Below are positions 9,777 through 21,700 of a stretch of 64,000 bases of DNA, piece by piece (the first letter of the stretch is position 1; the number at the start of each line of letters is the position of its first letter). Made by a program: the position numbers and the translations under genes. The notes beneath the pieces are model-generated. The model saw only the letters and a list, made by a program, of their open reading frames with translations. It was not told the origin of the DNA and searched no databases. The stretch spans positions 23,244,828 to 23,308,827 of the forward strand of contig NC_087076.1 in NCBI RefSeq assembly GCF_026151205.1, read 5' to 3'. Source of the DNA: Bolinopsis microptera. Its lineage: Eukaryota > Ctenophora > Tentaculata > Lobata > Bolinopsidae.

Positions 9777-12700
9777 CTGTAGTAGGGTGTTTGGGTTAAG
9801 GCATGTATTGAGAAAGGTGTGTAGGCTAAATACTAAGTTTTTGTAGATGGACACGTTCATTGAAGTTTGAGGATATTGGTAAATTTCTAAAATAGCGTTT
9901 TCGACGATAGTGGCTTAATTTTAGCATCTATTAATCTAGCGTGTTCATAAGTTCTGAACATTAGCCACGTGACCCATACTGACATATGCACTGCTCAGAA
10001 ATAAAATGTATTGCTTTTAGGCACTATAATGTAAAAAATGTCACATTTTTGTGACATTGTTTACCATAGCTGCCCAATTATCATTCCTTGGTCTGAAATA
10101 TAGTAGATTAGGTCAATCTAACAATTATGATACAACATTGGTTAAAGGGCACGGATCGAACGGCTTTAAGGCAATATTTCGTAAACTTTGTCACACTCAG
10201 AATACGAGACCTCTTTTCTACTGTGAGGTGTCCTCAAAACCCTTTCAACTCATTATTTGATGGTTCTTCTGCCAATCATAGCCCTAAAATATGTTGTTTT
10301 GAAAAGTTAGCTAATACATGCACTTGGTTATTGGGAAATGGTGTAAATTCTGTCACATTATATAATGGAATTTGAAATTCTGGGTGAATTTCCGAAATCA
10401 TTTATATCTGATTTTGGTGTGGAAGGCGGGAAAACTCTATATAAGGACGATACACGGATACAGTTGATTCAAGTATAGGGCAGTTGATGTAAACATCGTC
10501 ACAAAATGATACGACATCATAAATAGGTTACATTTTGCGGGGAAAATCTATATAAGGACGATACACGGATACAGTTTATTCAAGTATAGGGCAGTTGTTG
10601 TAAACATCCTCACAAAATGATACGACATCGTAAATAGGTTACATTTTGCGGGAAAACTCTATATAAGGACGATACACGGATACAGTTGATTCAAGTATAG
10701 GGCAGTTGATGTAAACATCGTCACAAAATGATACGACATCATAAATAGGTTAAATTTGGAAGCAATGATTATAGAATGAAATAGTCTGTGATTAACATAA
10801 TATTACATACATTATTAAATGGGCAGGGGTTTTTAAAATTTCCTGTATCTCTGTATTAATCATTTCGGACTGTAATTAGGACTGTTCACGTGAAAGAAAT
10901 TGTATCTAAATTTTACAATGACGTACTCGTATGTGACGAAATTTACATTTCTTGACCCTATTTTGAAGAACCATACCTCGGTTAGAATTCAATGTTCTTC
11001 CAGGAATTATAGGTTGGTTATTGTTTAGCAAAATAGAACTCGAGTTTAACAATGCTGAGTTTAATTTTACTAAGTTACTGAAATGTGACGAAATTTACTT
11101 TTCCTGCCCCAACAGTATAATTTCAATGTGATGAAAAATTGGCATGGGTTTCTACATTTCTTGTATAAATCCATTCCGACTATAATAAGGACTATTGGTA
11201 GGAAATAAAATATACGGGTATATGGCCCCCAGAATATAGGTGGCCCCAAAATATAGGTCATGTTAGTGGATACAGTTCTAACCAAGATAAGCGATACTAA
11301 TGGGATCTGTTACTGCTAGGTTGGAGTAAAACATGTAACTTATGTTTCTGGATAAAAATTTTGGACCTACATGAGGTATTTTGGTATATTTGGTCATGAC
11401 AGCGAAATATTTAAACGATGTTGTCATTTTCTAGAGGGGTAAATATGGCGAAAAATTGTCATGACAAAAATCTGTCCAACACATGCCATTAAGACTACTG
11501 GTATGAGTATAAGTATTATTTTAAGCTATCTTTTCATCGAGACATCTGCAAACTGACAATTTGGAAAAAAGTTATGGCCACCACAATTTTACGGGCCCCC
11601 AGAATATGCCCAAAACCATGCTTTGGGATGCTCTACTTGTAGCTACTAGTCTCCTGAACCCACATATCAAGTTTTATCAAAATTGGATAAAAATTGGCCG
11701 AGTTATGGGATAAAAACAAAAACCATATGCCCATATTTGGGCATACGCACCAAATTTGATCGATTTTGGTCCATAAATTGGTCAAATATCAATATTTTTG
11801 AATGAAACCAACTTTATATGGAAGGTAAGCATATATTACACATTCTCTATGATTATCAGCTCAATATCTACCTAACTGTGGATTCTGTGTTCAAATAATC
11901 GCAAAAAATGAACAAAATCGCCCATATCTCAAACTGACTTCGCTCAAAACAATAGAACTCAATAGGGTTTCAATATTTCCACATGAAATTTTCAGAATCA
12001 ACGTAGAATTGTCTCATGACCTTAAGTTTTGGGACAGAATTTTGAGTTAGGCCTTTAAAAAAATTTGGCGGCCAAAAATGTCTGATTTACAGTCATTGAG
12101 GTGCACATTGTATTGATACAGATAAAAACAGCCCCCCTCAATCATATCTAGGGACACTCCTTCAATCTTATTTAAGTATTTAGTTAAGATCCCTACTAAA
12201 TGAGTGCATGAAAGCTTTTTAACAAGTAAAATTAAAGATTTTACTCATTACGGGTATATGGCCCCCAGAATATAGGTTTTAAAAAAAAAATAGCGACCAA
12301 GATTCTGCATTTTCTCTGTCACCCTGAGCATTAAGGAATGTGGGGTAGTGATGAGAAACAGTTAAAGAACATATGCTGAAGAGATGGCATCATCAAAATG
12401 TATGAAGGTGGAGTATTTGAGGACGATTTTTGCATACCTATATTCTGGGGGCCGTAGTTTTTGATTTTTTGCTATTAAGTATACTCTAAACCTTTTCAAT
12501 TTAGTATCTGGAGCCATTGGCATCATCAATACAGTCTCAGCAACATATTCTGACTGCATATAACTGTCTGTGACAATTTTAGAACAACTTAGGAACAGAT
12601 GTTTGGACCTATATTCTGGGGGCCCTGTTAAAAAATGGTATTTTTACAGGTGAAAAAAAAGTACACTTAAAAACCTAATAATTATTTTCAACTACCCAAG

Positions 12701-15700
12701 AAACATTTAAAGGGTTATTATGTACATATTTACAGCCCTAAACATGCTTAGAAGTAGTTTTAACACCTGTTTCTAAGTGCTCAAAAAACGACCTATATTC
12801 TGGGGGCCATATACCCGTATCTAAATTTTAAAATTACGTATGTGACGAAATTTACATTTCTTTATTTTAAAGAACCATACCTCAGTTAAAATTCAATTTC
12901 CTTTAGGAATTATTGGTTGGTTATTTTTCAGCAAATCAGAACCCAAGTTTAACAATGCTGAGTTTGATATCACTAATTTACCGAAATGTGACGAAATTTA
13001 CTTTTCCTGCCCCAACAGTATAATTTCAATGTGATGAAAAATGGGCATGGGTTTCTATATTTCCTGTATAAATCCATTCTAGCTATAATAAGGGCAGTTG
13101 ATATGAAAGAAAATCTATCTAACTAATGCTATGGCTGATCAAGAAAACAACAATTTTTCAAGAAAACAACAATTTTTTATTTAAATCAATTATAGCAACA
13201 ATTTGAAAAACTTTAAAGTTCTTCTACTCTTCTATTACCATGGAATATACTACGGGTATGGTGACTTGGGCTATTGAGTTGTTTTAGGGGGGGGGGGGGG
13301 GGGGGCCAATGGGTATTTTTTTGTGAAACTTGATTTCGAGATAGCAATTGACCAACAAACTAAGACCAGTGACCGAACTTTTGAGGGGGTCCCGGACCCC
13401 AACCGCCAAACGGTGCGCGCATGGCAGCCACGCCCATATTTGGTCCAAATTAGGCCCAATTTAGCCAAATACCCTGAACATGCCCAAAACCAAGGTTTAT
13501 GGTGCTCTACTTGTAGCTAGTGGTCTCCTGAACTCGTATATGAAATTTCATCAAGATTGGACAAAAAATGACTGAGTTATGAGCCAAAAACCATATGCCC
13601 ATATTTGGGCATACGCACCAAATTTGGTAGATTTCGTCCCATAAATTGGTCAAATATCAATATTTTTGAATGAAACTTACTTTATATGAAAGGTAAGCCT
13701 AAACTACATATTATCTGTAAGTTATAGCTTTATATCTGTTTAAATGTGGATACTAAGGCGAAAAAACCACAAAAAATGAACTAAATTGCCCATATCTCGG
13801 TTCGCGATATTTGCGGAATTGATCTCATTAAAATTGTAACAACTCAATCAGTTTTCAAAATTTTTGCATGAAATTTTCGGAATCGACTCGAAATCGCATT
13901 TCCACCTTATTTTAAATACGGATTTTTGATTTAGGCCTCCAAAAAAATTTGGCGGCCAAATTCCAAAATTATCTCACAAAAATTCAGAATTTGGCCGCCA
14001 AATTTTTTTGGAGGCCTAAATCAAAAATCCGTATTTAAAATAAGGTGGAAATGCGATTTCGAGTCGATTCCGAAAATTTCATGCAAAAATTTTGAAAACT
14101 GATTGAGTTGTTACAATTTTAATGAGATCAATTCCGCAAATATCGCGAACCGAGATATGGGCAATTTAGTTCATTTTTTGTGGTTTTTTCGCCTTAGTAT
14201 CCACATTTAAACAGATATAAAGCTATAACTTACAGATAATATGTAGTTTAGGCTTACCTTTCATATAAAGTAAGTTTCATTCAAAAATATTGATATTTGA
14301 CCAATTTATGGGCCGAAATCTACCAAATTTGGTGCGTATGCCCAAATATGGGCATATGGTTTTTGGCTCATAACTCAGTCATTTTTCGTCCAATCTTGAT
14401 GAAATTTCATATACGAGTTCAGGAGACCACTAGCTACAAGTAGAGCACCATAAACCTTGGTTTTGGGCATGTTCAGGGTATTTGGCTAAATTGGGCCTAA
14501 TTTGGACCAAATATAGGCGTGGCTGCCCTGCGCGCACCGTTTGGCGGTTGGGGTCCGGGACCCCCTCAAAAGTTCGGACACTGGTCTTAGTTTGTTGGTC
14601 AACTACTATCTCGAAATCAAGTTTCACAAAAAAATATCCATTGGCCCCCCCCCTTAAGTAGATTAAGATTAGTAAACCTGCACTTGCATTGTATTTATAA
14701 AAACTAGAAATTAGGCTTCACGGTAAAATGGAGAAGCAGGCTGATCTTGGAGAGAGCAGACCGTAAAGTTTACGCACCCACCAGGGCTACCTACCTACCC
14801 CAGTTGTTCTTTTTGGTTTATCAGCTTGTACGGGTATATGGCCCCCAGAATATAGGTCGTTTTTTGAGCACTTAGAAACAGGTGTTAAAACTACTTCTAA
14901 GCATGTTTAGGGCTGTAAATATGTACATAATAACCCTTTAAATGTTTCTTGGGTAGTTGAAAATAATTATTAGGTTTTTAAGTGTACTTTTTTTTCACCT
15001 GTAAAAATACCATTTTTTAACAGGGCCCCCAGAATATAGGTCCAAACATCTGTTCCTAAGTTGTTCTAAAATTGTCACAGACAGTTATATGCAGTCAGAA
15101 TATGTTGCTGAGACTGTATTGATGATGCCAATGGCTCCAGATACTAAATTGAAATGGTTTAGAGTATACTTAATAGCAAAAAATCAAAAACTACGGCCCC
15201 CAGAATATAGGTATGCAAAAATCGTCCTCAAATACTCCACCTTCATACATTTTGATGATGCCATCTCTTCAGCATATGTTCTTTAACTGTTTCTCATCAC
15301 TACCCCACATTCCTTAATGCTCAGGGTGACAGAGAAAATGCAGAATCTTGGTCGCTATTTTTTTTTTAAAACCTATATTCTGGGGGCCATATACCCGTAA
15401 TGAGTAAAATCTTTAATTTTACTAGTTAAAAAGCTTTCATGCACTCATTTAGTAGGGATCTTAACTAAATACTTAAATAAGATTGAAGGAGTGTCCCTAG
15501 ATATGATTGAGGGGGGCTGTTTTTATCTGTATCAATACAATGTGCACCTCAATGACTGTAAATCAGACATTTTTGGCCGCCAAATTTTTTTAAAGGCCTA
15601 ACTCAAAATTCTGTCCCAAAACTTAAGGTCATGAGACAATTCTACGTTGATTCTGAAAATTTCATGTGAAAATATTGAAACCCTATTGAGTTCTATTGTT

Positions 15701-18700
15701 TTGAGCGAAGTCAGTTTGAGATATGGGCGATTTTGTTCATTTTTTGCGATTATTTGAACACAGAATCCACAGTTAGGTAGATATTGAGCTGATAATCATA
15801 GAGAATGTGTAATATATGCTTACCTTCCATATAAAGTTGGTTTCATTCAAAAATATTGATATTAGACCAATTTATGGACCAAAATCGATCAAATTTGGTG
15901 CGTATGCCCAAATATGGGCATATGGTTTTTGTTTTTATCCCATAACTCGGCCAATTTTTATCCAATTTTGATAAAACTTGATATGTGGGTTCAGGAGACT
16001 AGTAGCTACAAGTAGAGCATCCCAAAGCAAGGTTTTGGGCATGTTCAGGGTTTTTGACCAACCTATATTTAATTCTGGGGGTCGTATAGACCTATATTCT
16101 GGGGGCCCGTAAAATTGTGGTGGCCATAACTTTTTTCCAAATTGTCAGTTTGCAGATGTCTCGATGAAAAGATAGCTTAAAATAATACTTATACTCATAC
16201 CAGTAGTCTTAATGGCATGTGTTGGACAGATTTTTGTCATGACAATTTTTCGCCATATTTACCCCTCTAGAAAATGACAACATCGTTTAAATCTTTCGCT
16301 GTCATGACCAAATATACCAAAATACCTCATGTAGGTCCAAAATTTTTATCCAGAAACATTAGTTACATGTTTTACTCCAACATAGCAGTAACAGATCCCA
16401 TTAGTATCGCTTATCTTGGTTAGAACTGTATCCACTAACATGACCTATATTTTGGGGGCCACCTATATTCTGGGGGCCATATACCCGTATTGTTATATTT
16501 ATGGACCCCAAGTCACCACACTAAGAAGGAGTATGTATAAAAAAAATAAGCTAAGTTAATATCATCATATCAGTTTAAAACATTAAATGTTAAGTTGAGG
16601 ATTGACTTTCCTAGTTAATTTAATGGTTCAAACGTTTGGGAATATAATAATGTTGGTATTTGTATCTGCTGCAGCAATATCGATATGTCATTTGTCTAGA
16701 AAATTTTCGCCACTTCAATAGATATTGGGTCGGCAATTTGGTGAGTGATTGATGAACTGGTTTGGTCTGTGACTGAGTGAGGGGCGATGTGAAAGTTGTG
16801 GTAAGTCCAGGTGTTACTATTGTTGATGGATTGGGATCCCAGGATATGACATTACTTGTATCACGTTTTGATGTGTCTATAGTACAATACAACGAGTATG
16901 GAGTGCGAAATTTCATAATTCGAAATATCTCAGATATACAGTGGTATTTGTACAAGTTTTGAACAGTAAGCAATTTTAGTCGATTAAAAATGGGCTTGGT
17001 GTGCTCCTTTTCGAAAAAAGCAGCTCCTAACCTCTGTTTTGTATAAGGTCTGGCTCGTGCACAAGTGGCATGTTTGTCAAGGTATGCATTTAGGTCTCCA
17101 AAAAGGATTCTTATACAACGTTTCTGAGTTATGAACAGCTTATCGTTTGGTTGGTCTTTGAGGGCTGAGCCCCAAACACTTATTCCGTAAGCAAGATGTG
17201 ATTCCAATAATGCAGAGTATATTTTTTGGTAGTGTTCCCCTGGAACTGAATGTTTAATCCTGTTAAGTGCTCCTGTAGTGGATCTAATTTTTTTTCTTAG
17301 ATATTCTATATGTGGGCCCCAGCTAAGTTTTTCATCAATTACTACACCAAGAAATTTGGTGTTGCTAACCTTGACAATTTTGTGTCCATTTATAAATATT
17401 CCTTGTGATTTGTCATATTCATTGGCATACGGCCTAACTCTGGCGCAGGTTTCATCAGATTCATATGCAGGTTGAAAATGTATGTAGCAGCATTTAGACA
17501 TATTTATATGTAAGAGATTACTTCTCATGAATTTGCATACGAAATCAAGAACTTTATTGGCCTTCAAGTATGTTGATTCTTTGGACGGTCCAGTGATAAA
17601 TATATTTGTGTCATCAGCATAGAGCACAAATTTGCATTCATCGCCTTTGTAACAGTTTATTATGTCGTTCATATATGATAAGAAAAGTAGAGGGCCTAGT
17701 ATGGAACCTTGGGGAACTCCATATTTTACATTCATAGTCTCTGATGTAGTGTTGAGAAATGAAACATACTGTGATCTATCGGATAAGTAGCTTTTTAGAA
17801 GTCCTAGAGCTAGACCTCTAACCCCATAATTTTTTTGATGTGACGAAATTTACATTTCTTGCCCCTATTTTGAAGAATCATACCTCAATTAGTATATAAT
17901 GTTACTTTATCACCATCACTATGTCGATAAATTAGTTATTTTGCCAACACGGAGCAAATAAAGTTATAATATTTTTTTGTGACGAAATTTACAAATTTTT
18001 ACCCTGTTCAGGTGTTGAAATTTTGCCAATGTTAACATATCACTGCCATATAATAATTTATATGACCGGCGTATGGTTGAAATATTGTTAATTGATCCAT
18101 AGTACGTAATATAGGGTGTTTAAGTTGGTATACTAATATTTACTCAATTTCACACATGTTGAGATATCATACAAATTTATGTGACTAAATTTACCTATTT
18201 CTGCCTTCTGTATTTGTATTTGCCTATAACAATGAAATATGTGAACAATTCCAAACACATTCAGCTCACAAAATAATGCTAGACTATTCGGCATTTCTTG
18301 TCAGGATGTCATAAACATCCCTCATATAAATTTCTTAAATGTGTGACGGAGTTTACATGGTGCTACCATTTAACGAAAAAAGTAGCTAAATATGTAGATA
18401 ATAGTCATATGCAACTATCCTATAAATTTGAAATTCGAAAATTTGGTCAAACACGGCAACAAGGGGTCCATATAAACTCTGTCACATTTTTATAGTGTGA
18501 CAAAGTTTACAACTCACTGCCGGCCGCATTTAAGCGATATCTTATCGTCTGATAAAGATATCGTTATGCGACAAAGTTTATCTAGAGGATGAAACGATTA
18601 TCCTAACCATTGAGGGTTTATATAGTTTTATAGTGTGACACATTTTACATCATCGTGCCATTTAGTAGGGTCACTAATATTTACCAATATCCTCAAACTT

Positions 18701-21700
18701 CAATGAACGTGTCCAGATAGGATTCATATCAGTTTGTTCACAAAAATGTGGATGTGCAGTTAGAATTGCTAGATTGTGCAGGCAACAATGTTACCAGGTT
18801 ATGGTTGTTTCTACCCATTATAATCCCATGGTTATCACCAGTCTAAACTGGTGTTAGGACCAACCCTATAATGAATCCAGGCAATAACCTTATCATTATC
18901 AATAGGTTCAATAGGTTCAATTAATCAACCCCTCTCTGTTTGATTACATCATTACACGTTTAACTCTCCTTGACTATAATCAGTCACGTCATTACCATAG
19001 AAACACGTGACTTTATCACGTGACTATAGTTACCGATATACTCCTGACACGTGACATATTAGATCACCACATTTTAGAGATAACATGCCGGGTAATATCA
19101 GATCATCAGATGATGTAATGTTAGCGCAAGTTACTTGGCTCATTGCCAAGTACCTACTGAGAAAACTCCAGATAGCAATAGGTTTGTTTCTTATGTTCAC
19201 CCGTAATCCGACCTAGCCAGTGATATGAATTTTTTAGCATTGAAAATACCAGAAACTGAAAACTCATTATTTCAGAGTTGCAGTGTGTTTGAAGGAGCAC
19301 TGTGCCAGGTGTTAGCTCATGAGGTGATGTAATCGTTAACATGGTTACAGTTTCTATTGTTGTGAGTGAAGCTCATCCTTATCTAGCAACTCTAGCTTCA
19401 GTTCATGACGTTACCTAGCAACTCTAGCGTCAGTTAATCAGTTCATGACGTAGGTTGTAATACACTCACTAAGTTACACGAGTGTCTCACATTTTATAAA
19501 CAACAACCTGTACACAATGAAACTGTGTGGACTGTGGAGGTACCGAATATGGACTAAACTGGTTATTAGTTTTAATTTAAAACTTTTATCGTTATGAAGT
19601 AATGAGAACTGACGTGAGGTACACTGATAATTTGTAAGCACAGAGTCCTTCAGTCCTTTCTAATAGAAAGAATAATTAGAACTACTGAATGTAAATGGAG
19701 ACGTTTCTTACAGTGGCCCCAAATCTTGCTTCAAGTTTAAAAGTTCAAAAGAAGAAATATACAGTAATATTTACTAGGTTAGTAAGGTAAAATAAACGAA
19801 CCTAGAACATCTAGCGTATGTGTGACAAAGGTAGAAGGACAGCATCTGCCACATATCTATTTTTAGCTTGTTGTCATCATACAGAACGTAGTAATGACAC
19901 GGTACGTTCGTTCCTGTGAAGTATAGAGGTTTTAACTGATGTGAGTACACGTGGTTACTGGTTACCACTGGTTACCATGTGGTTACTGGTTACCACTGGT
20001 TACCAGTGGTTACCAGGTGGTTACCACTGGTTACCAGTAGTTACCACGTGGTTACCAGTGGTTACCAGGTGGTTACCAGTGGTTACCAGGTGGTTACCAG
20101 TGGTTACCAGGTGGTTACCACTGGTTAGAGATTGGGTTGGTGGCAGCAACATGACCTTCTCATAATGCCGTAATGCGAAAGAAAAAGTTAGAATGTAGTG
20201 TGACGGTAAAACACACAAAGGAAGTAAATATCTCTCCGTGATAGAAAAGCTAGAAATAAATCACAAATTCATTCAGCAAAAGAGAACAGACATGAGGAAT
20301 GAATAACACATGGTTACCATGGTTACAGTAAGTGATGGTTACCATGGTTACAGTAAGTGATGGTTACCTTGTATGGCCTGCTGAGAGTTAAGGTAGAAGT
20401 TCATGTAATTAGGAGAGACCACCCCTGTATCCACCACAGTGCCAGGCTCCATGTTATCCACTTTTCCTCCCTTCTTCACCACAAACCTCTGTTTGTGTCG
20501 CTTAGTACACACAACTACAGATATCCTGGGTTTATAGTCCGCTCGGAGCTCCGTACACGCGTCCTGGATCCCACCTAGCTCCTCCATCACAGTGTTCTCA
20601 AACTGTCCCTCCGATACTCCGTCTCTGTAGTAGATGATCTTACCAGGCGGACGCCTGTTTACTTGTATGAACTCTCTCAGGATACTGACCATTACATCCT
20701 TCATGTCTCTGATGTACTCAACAGACATCTTATCCCCCTCCGGATACAAAGCTTTTACTCTGGAAATGTATTTAGCAGCGGAGGGATCACTTGTTGCGAC
20801 TACGGCCGCGATGGAAGGTTTCTGATCGGAGCGAGTGAAGTGAGTCACGTCAGCTCCCACTATCATAACAGGCTCGTTGAATATCTTCTGGGGAAGACCT
20901 TGGATGTTAATCCCGAAGTTAACTCCACCGATCTTGGCGTTCAGCTTCTTCAGGATATTGTCCATTGTGTTCATATCTGGATGAGCTGGCCTGTTATTCC
21001 TAGGGTTAGAATTGATGCCGCAGACCTTTTCAATAGTTTGGAGCTTGATGCACTGAGTTCTCTTGGTGCACAGCTCTGTCAGCTTCACTTTACCGTAAGT
21101 GCTCTCGTCGTTGTCCAGGATTATGAAGTTATAAGCTGACTGCATACCTTGTAGGATGGGTCCGAGGTTGTGTATAGTGCTAAAACTGAAGGGAGGGTTT
21201 TCCCCAGCGATGTTTATTTTCAGAGCTCTAGCTCGCTGAAAGATGAATTCCAGAAATCTATCATGGAGTTCTTTAGTGTAACGAGTCTTTGGGAGCAGAC
21301 ACACGAACCCTAGCTTGACTTTGACAGGTATCTCCCCGGACTTTTGAACAGCGGACATGGTCCAGGCTCCCCTCTGGACGCTATTCTTGGGATTTGGATC
21401 CATCTTGGGTGGATCCAGCACTCTTCCATTCAGCTCTATTGCTTTGGGGTTTATCTGGAACCCATAGTTTGACCCTGTGAAGCCCGAGGTGACTTTGCTA
21501 ACCTCTTCAGCGGACTTCTGGATATCCTTCATCTTCTCGTCTGGTTTCTGACATGCTTTTCTGATCATGTCTCTCTGTTGGGCTGAGTCTAGTGTAGTGA
21601 AGTAGGGCTGGTTGGGGAGCAGGGTACAGAGCTCCATAGGGATCTTGGTTTTACCCCCTGCCTTTACCAAGGGTAGATCTAGATGAACAAGTTTTACATT

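Larger units (their letters stand above)
9849..18715. mobile_element. 8,867-bp TIR-bounded unit inside the last Argonaute intron
   Basis: Perfect 36-bp inverted repeats beginning GGACACGTTCATTGAAGTTT lie at 9849-9884 and 18680-18715. AGAT flanks both (9845-9848 and 18716-18719), a 4-bp target-site duplication. Both subterminal regions carry a 14-bp motif near GTGACRAARTTTAC, facing mainly one way at the left end and the other way at the right. No transposase frame is seen, so the unit is non-autonomous and has collected other elements. The superfamily is not assigned; 4-bp duplications are known for Sola and Chapaev among others. Removing it would leave an intron of about 1.15 kb. Confidence 0.75.

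Noticed and set aside
13271-14627. Matching frames at 13323-13520 (+) and 14430-14627 (-)
   Set aside because: Mirror images from the two arms of the hairpin element; identity reflects the inverted repeat, not selection on protein.
12362-15286. Two nearly identical 65-codon frames (12362-12559 minus, 15089-15286 plus)
   Set aside because: They are the same non-coding stretch of elements A and B read in opposed copies; no domain, no start context.
18298-18495. 65-codon plus-strand frame
   Set aside because: It runs through the GTGAC motif array; no features.
19941-20218. Open frames rich in repeated WLPVVTR or GNHLVTT
   Set aside because: Produced by the GGTTACCA minisatellite.
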